Shown piece by piece: positions 54,131 through 64,000 of a DNA stretch of 64,000 bases. The notes beneath the pieces were generated by a model that saw only the letters and a list, made by a program, of their open reading frames with translations, was not told the DNA's origin and did not search any database. Source of the stretch: Fulvia fulva. Lineage: Eukaryota > Ascomycota > Dothideomycetes > Mycosphaerellales > Mycosphaerellaceae. Numbering within the stretch: position 1 is the first letter of the stretch; each line of letters opens with the position of its first letter. A program made the translations under genes and the position numbers. The DNA is taken from contig NC_063021.1 of NCBI RefSeq assembly GCF_020509005.1, positions 2,294,001-2,358,000 on the forward strand, given 5' to 3'.

Positions 54131-57100
54131 AGTAGATACTTTGCCCTAGCTTCGTTATCGTCTATAGTATTAGTAGCTACTAGTAGCCGTGTTTTACGCC
54201 TACTAGCGCTTCTAGAGAGGTGTCCGTAAAGATAAAGCCGTTCGGTATTCGTTTCGAGATAAGGTAAGGCCGCTACTACGGGCTTCTTAGGCGTCTATTA
54301 GCCCGTTACCTCCTAATACGGCTATAGAGGGTACTAAGGTACGTAGGTCTACGCCTTCCTTAGCTATATTAAGTAGCTGAACGAAGTGCTTATACTTCTA
54401 TAGTAGAAGTAGCTTAGTTAGCCCGTCTATAGGTATGTCGTTAGTACTAAGATACTTGATCTTAATGTCTCTACGCTAGTCTTGCTATCAGAGCTAGTAG
54501 TAGTAGATATTAACGTAGCGTAGCTTCGTATTAAGCTTTTGCCCTTATTAGTTAATAAGGCGGATAGTCTACGTATTATCGTAGTATAAGTAGGTACGCT
54601 AATTGAACTAAAGGTGTATCTTAGCGAAGACTCGTTCCTACTATATAAGCTCTAAGGCGGCTTATAAAAGCCCGAGTAGCTTAGCCTCTATTAAGGACTT
54701 AGTAATAGTGATTTGTTTAGATGCCTTATAATCTACTAGTTTACCGAACAGTGTAAAGACCTAGCTCTTTAAGCTAGTGCTATTATTATTTATACCGTAG
54801 GACGCGTCCGATACTCTAAAGAACTCGTAGTTACTACCAAGGTGTTCTAGTTAGCTATAAAGGCTAGTAATATATTTACTAGCGCTATATATAAAATAGA
54901 GGTTCTTAGTCTCTAGGAGATAGCGTAAGTACTAATCTATAAGCTTAAGGTATGTCTTAGTTAGCTTAGTCAGATACTACGATAGTATAGATAAGGAAAA
55001 GGCGATATTAGGCCGCGTATATATAGCGGCGAAGTTAAGGGATCCTATACGTTATTAGTACGTAAGGATAGCGATAGAGGTAGGTTAATAACCCTCTAGA
55101 ACGGTCTAATTAAGGTGTTAATCTACTAGTACTATCGTTTTACGTACATTCGTAGATATACTAAATTTGGCGGCTAGCTTCTTAATATAGTCTTCTTAAG
55201 AGAGCTATAGTAAGCGCTTGTTTCTATCGCGCGTAACCTTAATTCCTAGGAACTAGAAGAGATTACCGAGCTCGTATATCTCGTACTTAGTAAGTAGCCG
55301 CTACTTAATATTAGTAGTATAGGCCTTATACTTACGGTAGTAGAGTATAACTAGGTCGTTAACGTAAAAGAAGAACATAACCCTATTATTATAGTAGATA
55401 TATTCGGAGTCCGATAGGGATACTAGTCTAAAAGAGGCTAGCGTCTCGGTTAGGGAGTTATACTATAATAAAGGGGACTCCTTTAGACCGTAGAGGGCCT
55501 TAACTAGCTTAAGGGCGTGTCTATCGGATAGCCTATCGATTCTAGGAGGTAGTTATAGATATATAGTATATAGTAGGTCCTAGTTTAGGAAGGCGTTAAT
55601 AATATCGAATTGTTCGGCTTTTAGGTCGAAGCTCGGGGCAATAGTATAGTAGAGGCGAAATATACTTACTAGTAGTATAGCGGCGTATATGTCTAAGTAT
55701 ATTCCTTATAAATCGCCTCTTACGTATAGCCTAGCCTTAAAGCTCTTTAGTATACCGTACTTGTCTAGTTTATATTTATATACCTACTTTAGCGGTAGTA
55801 GTAGCTAAAGTCCCTCCTCTTACTAAGTATCCTAATCTTTCTCTTCCTTTATTACCTATCTAAATGTGCCTATTATTAGGGCTTTAGTAAACTCCTTAGC
55901 TATAGCTTCGATCTACTATTAGGAGAAGCGGTGTTTTATAGCGGCTCGGTAGTTAGAAGGTTCGGGCGGAAGGTTATCGCGGTATATAGAGGTAGTAGTA
56001 TTAATACGCCTTAGAGGGCTATTGCCTCTTCGTATAGGGCTTCGATCGCTTTTATCGCGATAGGCGCGTATTCTAGGTCGTATACCGGACATCTAGCCGA
56101 TAATTATATTAGCGACTATAATCTAGTATAGTATATAGTAGAAGTAGGCCGTTTATAGGCGCTTTCTGTTCTCTATAACTATATAGTTAGACTCCTCTAG
56201 TGTGTAGAGCTCTAGCTCTAGGGGGGAGAGTAGTATATTAGACGCGTTATTTATTAACGCGTCTTCTAGTAGTGTGAATATAAATGGATATAGCTCGCGA
56301 TTAGGGTCCGTATTACCTATAATCTCCTTACGGTCTTCTACGGTAAGGGTATCTATTATCTACTACTATAGGGTATCGTAGTAGTTAGTAGTGTTATATA
56401 CTAACTACTATATATTGTCTTGAGTTACGTAATCTATTACGTACTCGATTTGCTAGTCTTTTTAGTTATATATTACTAATTCGAGGTGTTACGGCTAGTA
56501 TAGTTCTTACTTAAGGAGCTTTTAGTAAGCGTCTCGAGGTTATTAGGTATACGGCTACTAAGCCTATTCTTCTACCCTCTCGGCCTATACTATGTCTTAC
56601 TCTTAATAAGCGATATATAGGTCGTAGTATTGTTTAGGCTCTTTAGCCGGTTCCGCTATTACGATGTTCTCGATAGGGGTCGTGTACCCTACTATTAGGC
56701 GTAATAGGTTATAGAACGTGGTCTTATCAAAGAGGACGTCCTTAACTCGTATAACCCTATCTTTTGATAGGTCCTATACGCGGTAGATGTTAGTAGAGTC
56801 GTATCCTATAAGGTAGCCTATAAGCGCTCTCTCTTGGAGTTTCTCGCTCTTACTAGGCTGATCTAGTCTATAGATAAACACGTATATAAGGGAGCTATAC
56901 ACTACTATATAACCTACGTTCGGAATTCGTCCTCTTACTAATTCGAATAGGGTCTTCTAGCCCTTTGACTAGATAGGGGATCGCTAGAGGATGTATACCG
57001 CTACTATAGTACATTCTAGCTAAAGCTTTTCCGGGAATCGTACGTAGATACGAATGGTTCTACTTATAGTAATGATCAGAGCTCTAGCTCTTTCTACTAG

Positions 57101-57690
57101 GTCCTACGTAGGCGCGTATTCCGCGGTTACGTACTATTCAATCTTGTTATTATTAATGACTAAGAGAAACACCTTCCTAATAGCGGGCTCGTTATCGCTA
57201 TAGAAGTATACGAACCTACGACTAATAAAGTTAAGAAAGCTTAGTAGGCTATTAAAGCAAGCTAACACCGATTACTAATCCCTATTCTTAATAGTAAACT
57301 AGAAGTATCTATAGGTATCTAGATCGTAGAAGTAGACGAGGTACCTATTACTGTTATAGGCGATAGTAAATTCTACCAAGTCTATAGCTATATAGCCGTA
57401 TAGGGTCATTACCCTAATAGGCTAAGACCAATTATGAACCTTATAAGCTTTACTAAGCCTCTATACTCTATAATCTATAGTAAGGGGTATGCTTAGACTA
57501 TCGTTAATAATTACCCCCTTAACTCTATACGGTAACTACGTAATACGTTTAGCGCTAATATAACTAAAGATCTAATACTACTAGCGGCTAGAGAGCTTTC
57601 GGTATTTAATAGAGGTCCTACTAGACGTAGCTATACCTTTAGTACCCCTAGTACTATTTATAACTACGAGAACGGTACGGTTACTATCCT
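54131..57690 (-). pseudogene. Copia-C pol (integrase, RT, RNase H), no LTRs found
   Basis: A third, distinct copia-type polyprotein on the minus strand. The integrase (about 57480-56850) shows FVYFYSDNEPAIRK and EYAPTQDLVERARALI (the C-terminal Glu block). RT (about 55900-55000) shows FKARLYVRGD, FDIINAFLNQDL, LVKALYGLKESPLLQ, and FYVNDLVILYYR at about 55340-55375, where the first catalytic Asp is Asn. RNase H runs to about 54150 (TKSLIEAKLLGL near 54700, DIKIKYLSTNDIPIDGLTK near 54430). The 5' part (gag, 5' LTR) ends at LINE-A3 (57838). No LTR pair is visible. Confidence 0.85.
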
Positions 57691-57919
57691 CTTAAGTAGT
57701 TAGTAATACTACGCTATTAGTAGGTTTATCTCCGATATTTGTACCCCTACTAATAGTACTAATAAAGTGCGCGTTACGTATCTTTTTAGTGACCTTCGGT
57801 AATACTAGGCCCTCTTTTATAGGCTATTAGTAAATAATAGATAGATAGATAGATTTGTTATTCCCCTATTCTAGGGCCCTATTCGGCCTATATAGGTATA
57901 TATCTACTGTTATATACAA

Positions 57920-60900
57920 AGGGAAACCCGAATAGGTAAAAACACTTCCCGCCCCCGACTTCTCCTTATCTAGATTAGCTTTCTCTCTAAACGTACGTAG
58001 TCTATATTACTACCCTGTTAGCCCCCGCTCCTAGCCGGTCTCGTCGCGCTACGCCGTATCCTCTCTTTCTATACTACTCCTACTAGGCGGTACTGTTCTA
58101 GCTAGCCCTTCTCTAGTATCTAGTTCGTAATACGCCGTAGGTCCTTAACGTTATTAAGAAGTGCCCTAATCGTCCGGTTTCTCGCCTTTACTATCTACTC
58201 CCCCCTTCCTAGCGACTACCTCGGATAGACGAGGAGTACGTACTATATATTCTAGGAGTAATCGCCGTAGCAGTAGCTAGTATTCGTATATTCTAGAACC
58301 TTCCTCTATAATAGATACCCCTAGAGGCCGATATGTTCGCTTTGTAGTTAGGTTACTATACTACTCTATACCCTCGTAAGGCGGTAGTAGATAAGCTTCG
58401 GGGGGTGCTTAACCGCGGATTTCGTAGCTAACTATTCCTTAGGTTGTCCCGCTAGCTAAGGGCGTCTACTATACCCTATACCCTAGTTGTTCTACCTCTC
58501 TTTCTATAGTTACTCTATAAACAATTTCTTACCTTCCTATCGTATTACTAGCTATTCGTCCCTTACCCGGTAGTTCGGCTCGTTTCCGGGTCGAATGCCC
58601 TTATACGCTAGTACTAATCTGCGGGCCCTTACGACTATACTAGCGATGACCTTCTATACTAGGTACTATACCGACTTACCTAAGTAGGAGGTCCGTAGTC
58701 CCTAGATATATAGGTCGATCGGCAGTATAGCGGTCTCGTACTTAAGTATCCTTATTAGTGTCGACTTATATACCCCGGTGACCTTACTTAGGCATTGGTT
58801 TTGGATCTTCGCTAACGGCGCGACGAGTCCCTTTAATAGGTAGGCCCTCTTGCCTAAGGACTATACTTAGCTACTATAGGTAAGGACTGGCCGTATAATA
58901 GCCGTATATAGAAGTCGTAACTACCGAAAGTCCTCCCCCTATATAGACGTAGTAAGCCTCTAGTATAATACTATATTCTGTTTAGCTTTCCGTAATATTG
59001 CCTATACGTACTTCCTCTACCGTAGCGCCGGGTCTACCTATAGTCCGAGGATCCTAAGCTAATTCGCCGGGTTAGTTATATACCCCTATATCTAGATAGA
59101 GGCTTGTATATTATAGAACCGTAGCCGGCGCGTAAAGTGTATTAGATTGTACTTTTCTAGGGCAAACCGAGCCCTATACCTCCTAGCCTAGTCCTTATAG
59201 ATCCTATACTTCTCTTCTAGTAGCCTATAGTTCTCCTTAGTCGAGAAAGACTACGCTAGGATATTCGTATTGTCTACGAAGCCGCTCGTAGCGGTATTCT
59301 AGGATTCTAGGGCTAGGAGTAGCGTCCGTATAAAGAAGAGGAATAGGATAGGTACTAGCGTTAAGCCTTCCGCAATTCTAGTATAGACTACTTAAGATAG
59401 GCTTTTATACTAACCGACTAGGATCGACGTGCTACGGTTTTAGAGGTAGGACCGTACGAAGTTAATAAGCTACTTAGGGAGTCCTTTCGACCTTAGGATA
59501 TAGAGTAGCCGCGGGTATAATACGTAGTCAAAGGCTCCCAATATATCTAGACTAAGTAAGGATGCTACCTTGTCCCTATTCTTATACTAGATCGCCTTTA
59601 CCTAAGAGGTAATAAGTTCTATCGCGGATAGCGTCGATCGCTATAGGCACGTACCTATCTAGGTGTCTAGGAGTAGGGAGTATTCCTCTACTACCTCGGA
59701 GAGTCTCGTTATAACTAGCTTCTTAAGCGTCTTCCTAAGAGTATTAAGGAGCGTAATTAGGCGGTACGACTTTACCTACGTATAGTCTTCCTTTTACGGC
59801 TTACGTAGGACTACTATCGTCGATTGTTTAAATACTACCGGGTAGTATCCGGTCTATAGGCAGGCGTTAAAGATCGCTACGACTACTAGGGCTAGTTAAT
59901 CTCTAAACTTCTTTAGTAGCTCGTTTAGGATCCTATCCGGCCCCGGGGCTTTCTTCGCCGGTAACTTCCTAAGTATAGCGGTAACTACTCCCTCGGACAC
60001 CTCCTATTAGACCGCGATACTAGGGGCTAGGGGAGTAGAGCTGTTTATATCGCTTAGATTAGCCTCGACTAGGGGCGGGAAGAACTTACTAGCTAGTAGA
60101 CGCGCCTTAGCCTCGGGGTCGCTAACCGGGCCACTAGGCGATTATAGCGCTAGGATAGAGAAGGAGGGGCCCTATATAGGGTCCTATCGGGCCTATTTCG
60201 CTAGCTTCTACATCCTCGCTAGCTTACTAGCGATTTCTTCTACTATAGCCCTCTAGCCGACTACTTTCTCCCTCCGTATTATAGCTTTCTTCTATTAGTA
60301 TACCTCCCTATATACATTCTAGGCCTCCTCGCTATAGCTACTCGTCTATACCCGGCGGGCTCTCTATACTTCTCTTACTACCGTAGTATACTTCGGCGTC
60401 TAGTATAGTTTAGACTATGTCGTTAGTTAGGTAAGGGGAACGTAGAGTGAGGTCGCTTTTCTTATTTCGTCTATTAACCCTTAGACTACCTCGTCTATCT
60501 CGTCTTTACTATTGTATTACTACTACGCGATCTAGACTAGCCTCTTAGAGTTATCGAGGTACGCCTAGATGTTGGCCTAGTAGGCCTTTCCCTAGTTTAG
60601 CTTAGGGGTTCTCGCTAGTCTACGTTATATCTATATCGTAATAGAGATCCTAACTAGTATGTGGTCTAACGACGCCTCGAGTTTATGTTCGATCCTATAG
60701 TAGGTTACTATATAGTAGTGGCTATCCGAGATCTAGGAGAGGTCGATCGTGCCTTAGAGTCCCCTTCTCTTCTAGGTGCCTAGGTCCTTTAGGGTATTAA
60801 GGGCAATTACGTTACTCGCTATTAAGTCGAGTACTTCGTCGGCTATAGGGTGCGGCTATATAAGGCTTTCCTAGGAAGGGTAGTATATATTAAAGCCTCC

Positions 60901-61325
60901 TACTACGATGTGGTACCCTTGTCTCTTAAGCGTACTGTCTTAGTGTCTATAGACTCTAAGGTCGCGGCTCGACCTCGAGGCTAGCGGTTATATATATAGG
61001 TTATGTATCTAGGTACTACCTACGTAGAGGGAGGTAATATCACCCCCGCCTTCTTCGTCTATATAGTATACTACCTCCTAGTCGGATTCTAGTATGTCCT
61101 TACTAATATAGAAATATACGCGGGGTCTACCGTCGCCTCGTAGGTATACCGTATAGCCTAGTGACTTATAGGTCGTTAGTCTCTTATAGTACGTGTTAAT
61201 CTATAGCTCCTAGATTACTAGGACGTAGTAGACGTACGGGTCCGCCTCGTATAGGAAATAGTTCTAGACTATATCCTTACTATAGTTAAGATTATACTAG
61301 ATAATACTAAGCGTGTCGAGGCTAG
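57920..61325 (-). pseudogene. LINE-A3 ORF2 (endonuclease and RT), degraded
   Basis: Same domain order as LINE-A1 ORF2: endonuclease at about 61320-60640 (GDFN region near 60885), RT at about 59990-59070 with FVDD kept (about 59265-59285), C-terminal zinc block near 58250. Many TAG/TAA. Closest to LINE-A2. Confidence 0.82.
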
Positions 61326-61334
61326 TTATCGTTA

Positions 61335-62650
61335 TCGACAATCATTTCCTCTATAATGTCCTATATCCTACTACCTTATACGTCCTAGTCTACGCCTATC
61401 GGCTATATACTAAAGGGGAGCCGGGCCTAGTTAGATTCCCTCGCCGTAGCTAGTAGAGTACGTAGCCTCCCGTACGCCCTAGGTTATACATCCTTTATAT
61501 TATTCTCGGCCCTAGGGCGCTTATACCCGACCGCCGCTAGCTAGTTCCGGTATAGACTAGCCTTACGGTCGCTTTAGAATCTTAGGGCGACGGTTCTATT
61601 TAAAATTGCCTTGTTTTTTGCTAGTTTCCGCTATAGGCATTCCGCGCTATACGATAGGTAGTGCCCCGGACAGTTCGCGTACCGTCTCGTAGCCGATATA
61701 TAGTCCCTAGATATATAGTCTCCTATATAGTTCGAGTAGGCCTACTTATTTATATACGTATAGGTTTATTGTCTATACTATTAGTATTTGAAGTATTAGA
61801 GGATACGGAAGGATAAGGAGTACTTTTCTACTATCTTAAGGCTATATTACTAGATTAGGCCTTGTTCTATTACTAGATCCGCCGCTTTCGCGTCTTATAG
61901 CTATACGATTAGCGCCGAGGCCTTCTTACCTTCTAGCCATTTCCTATAGAGCCAAGTCGCCTTCTAGATTAGAGAGTTAAGAGTGACCGGGTTGTCCTCT
62001 TAGAGAGTACGTAGGTGACCTTAGTTAGTTAGGTCGAACTCCTTAGGTATGTCGTAGACTAGGATCGTAAATTACTTCGTTAAGACCTTCGCTAATGCCG
62101 TAACCTTAGATACCTACTATAGCTATACCTCTAGGTGCCTCCTAGTAGTAGTAGAGCTAGTATAGATCTATAGAGTACCGTTAGACTATTAGTTCACTAC
62201 GACTACCCCTAGTTAAATAATTCGTTAGGCGAGCTCCTTATTCGATAGCTTCGTAACTTCGGCCTAGTCTTCCTTTACTATAATACGGATCGTAACTACG
62301 TCGTACGTTAGGCGGGGGCCTAGTATCGAAGCCGCGACCGATACCTAGCTATAGGGGTGTTAATTCCGGGTAGCCTTATTAATCGCCTAAGACGTCGGCC
62401 TTATTTCTTATTGTCCTCGGTAATAAGATAGTATAAGCGCCGTATATAGCTAAGCGATTATCCCTATAGAGACTAGTATAGGAGCTAATCGTCAGTTTCT
62501 ATACTTTTTACGTCCTCTATTAGTTACTACTAGTTGTCTTAGGAGAGCTTCGCCTATAGAGCCGTAGGCGCCGGTAGTGCCGTAGTCTAGGCTACTATTA
62601 CCTAGGAGTTGCCTAATATAGCTAGGCACCTCCGCGGCGTTTAGAGCTAA
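61335..62650 (-). pseudogene. LINE-A3 ORF1 (gag-like), degraded
   Basis: Equivalent of LINE-A1 ORF1 on the minus strand, with Tyr in place of the zinc-knuckle Cys/His near 61640-61800. The start is not identifiable. Confidence 0.62.
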
Positions 62651-62776
62651 AGAAATAGGGTGAAGAGAACTTTAAGCTGTCTAAATTAAATAAGGTGGAA
62701 CTCCCGTAATTCTAGGTGTAGTGGCCTACTTTATAGATCGTTAGAATAGCCTTAATAAGAGCTCTCGAATGTGTCG

Positions 62777-62864
62777 TATTTAGCGATATAAGGCGAAAAT
62801 CGGTCTTTCTTAAGTATTAGGTAGTCTATACCTTTAGATACTACTCGCGCCTAGGAATATTAAG
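62777..62864 (+). pseudogene. Gypsy gag fragment related to Gypsy-C
   Basis: About 60-80 bp between two LINE copies. CCTTTAGATACTACTCGCGC (62831-62850), and the bases on to 62857, match 44779-44806 of the Gypsy-C gag, and the same frame (IPLDTTRAQE) is kept, while the upstream part differs. It is therefore a different gag of the same lineage, reduced to a sliver by the flanking insertions. Confidence 0.6.
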
Positions 62865-63473
62865 CACCCGATATAGGAACGAGGGTTTTGCCTAAGACAC
62901 TACCTATTCCGCTATATAACGTACCTAGTCTAATATAGTAGATTACGACGAGGAAAAGACGATAGCCTAAGTAAGGAAAAGACGGCTATTAGGACGGGGA
63001 AAAGACGTATAATACGAGTAGATTAGTTCTATAATCGGGGAGGATCGAGGGTAGGGTAATAAGGAACTTTATATTAGTTAGTAGGTAGAAACGTAAGGAG
63101 TACGCTACCCGGCGTAGTATATACCCCGAGCAAACCTACGAGGTATAGACGGCCGCTTTCTAGAGATAGGCTATAGTAACGCGAAGGGCGTCAAAACCTA
63201 GGGCGTAGTATATACTAGTAGCGACGGCTAATACTATCTATATAGCCCGAGAGGACGGATACGTATATCGGTTAATAGAGAGTACTAAAGGGCTAAGGCC
63301 TAGAGAGGTAGATATTGGCTTAAGGAGTAAATAGGGAGGGAGGGCGTAGAGGGAAGCTTTTGCTCCGGGCTAACCTCTCGAAACGAGGCTATACGGTAGT
63401 ACTAGATAAGTAGGAAAGCGCGGTTAAGACATCTTACCTTATCTCGTAGCTAGCTTACTAAATACGATTCCTT
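62865..63473 (+). repeat. 1,073-bp module, copy A (3' part only)
   Basis: Matches the reverse complement of about 19232-19840 and of 51094-51700, with extra RIP transitions. It starts CACCCGATATAGGAACG and ends ATACGATTCCTT. The missing 5' part may reflect incomplete reverse transcription. Confidence 0.85.
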
Positions 63474-64000
63474 CCCTACTAGATATATCGGGAGCCTTTG
63501 ACTACGTATTATACCCGCGGCTACTCTATATCCTAAGGTCGAAAGGACTCCCTAAGTAGCTTTTTAACTTCGTACGGTCCTACCTCTAAAACCGTAGTAC
63601 GTCGATCCTAGTCGGTCAGTATAAAAGCCTATCTTAAGTAGTCTATACTAGAATCCCGTAAGGCTTAACGCTAGTACCTATCCTATTCCTCTTCTTTATA
63701 GCGACGCTACTCCTAGCCCTAGAATCCTAGAACACCGCTACGCGCGGCTTCGTAGACGATACGAATATCCTAGCGTAGTCTTCCTCGACTAAGGAGAACT
63801 ATAGGCTACTAGAAGAGAAGTATGAGATCTATAAGGACTAGGCTAGGAGGTATAGGGCTCGGTTTACCCTAGAAAAGTACAATCTAATACACTTTACGAG
63901 CCGGCTACGGTTCTATAATATATAAGCTTCTATCTAGATATAGGAGCATACGACTAACCCGGTAAATTAGCTTAGGATCCTCGAGCTATAGGTAGACCCG
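63474..64000 (+). pseudogene. LINE-A ORF2 fragment (RT palm) in chimera A
   Basis: Matches LINE-A1 from about 6922 onward. RT motif A (GAFDYVLYPRLLYIL), RIPQGLTLVPILFLFF near 63648-63700 and FVDDTNILA near 63750-63775 (both Asp kept) are readable. Upstream RT and endonuclease are absent, replaced by the module. It continues past the window end. Confidence 0.85.

Larger units (their letters stand above)
57838..62776 (-). mobile_element. LINE-A3, near full-length copy
   Basis: An inverted LINE-A copy closely collinear with LINE-A2: GATA-type tail at about 57838-57853, conserved ACACATTC-type 5' block at about 62765-62776. No clear target duplication: left flank CTATTAGTAAATAAT and right flank TATTTAGCGATATAAGG do not match. 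The left flank is Copia-C and the right flank a gypsy gag, so a rearrangement may have removed one side. RIP-saturated. Confidence 0.88.
62865..64000 (+). mobile_element. Chimeric LINE A: truncated module fused to LINE-A, cut by window end
   Basis: A third chimera, in plus orientation. 62865-63473 is the 3' 609 bp of the 1,073-bp module. From 63474 the sequence is LINE-A, entering ORF2 at RT motif A. The module 3' breakpoint (GATTCCTT) is the same as in the other two chimeras, but the LINE partner and the LINE entry point differ. The 3' end and any target duplication lie beyond the window. RIP is heavy. Confidence 0.82.

Noticed and set aside
1..64000. TAG/TAA reassigned to Gln (alternative genetic code)
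   Set aside because: TAG replaces both Gln and Trp, ATG is lost to ATA, Cys/His become Tyr, and CA/TG are missing in non-coding LTRs too. RIP explains all of this; a recoded stop does not.

Overview
This window is gene-free repetitive DNA from a filamentous ascomycete (Pezizomycotina-like) genome. It is a nest of retrotransposons and pogo-type DNA transposons destroyed by repeat-induced point mutation (RIP). CpA and TpG are almost absent over long stretches, TpA (TAG, TAA, CTA, ATA) is in large excess, and CpG is untouched. Read through, this turns Gln and Trp codons into stops, Cys and His into Tyr, and ATG into ATA. That is why no open frame exceeds 89 codons although gag, protease, reverse transcriptase (RT), RNase H and integrase can be read almost end to end. 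I see no intact host gene, tRNA or rRNA. The species cannot be named from the sequence.

Layout. 1-2869: Copia-1 family fragment (+). 2870-3634 and 8644-8998: an unrecognised coding-like remnant split by a full-length LINE (LINE-A1, 3635-8628, +). 8999-9632: Gypsy-B pol fragment (+). 9633 to about 30735: one old Gypsy (Gypsy-A, minus strand) split by Copia-2 (10608-17287, itself holding a pogo element at 13020-14152), a chimeric LINE (18737-20304), a complete Copia-1 (20533-26137, minus) and a second pogo element (26442-27557). Its frames rejoin when the insertions are removed. 31058-36025: LINE-A2 (minus). 36122-42410: a complete chromodomain-type Gypsy-D (+), the best-preserved element. 42701-53964: Gypsy-C (+), interrupted by a short, nearly RIP-free LINE-A fragment (45189-45805) and a second chimeric LINE (48663-52166). 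54131-57837: Copia-C (minus). 57838-62776: LINE-A3 (minus). 62865-64000: a third chimeric LINE (+), cut by the window end.

The most interesting object is a 1,073-bp module (19232-20304 and 51094-52166, equal in length; 609 bp of it at 62865-63473). It is fused, in the same orientation and at the same 3' breakpoint, to three different LINE families at three different internal LINE positions. Two of the fusions are flanked by perfect 16-bp target-site duplications. The architecture resembles the composite MINE elements (WEIRD plus MGL) of Magnaporthe and suggests template switching during target-primed reverse transcription, here apparently using several LINE partners.

Other mechanistic points are legible: a self-priming signal in Gypsy-D, half-tRNA(iMet)-type primer sites in two Copia families, a recurrent CTATATA LINE target motif, and RIP changes of the RT catalytic Asp pair to Asn where the preceding codon ends in T.
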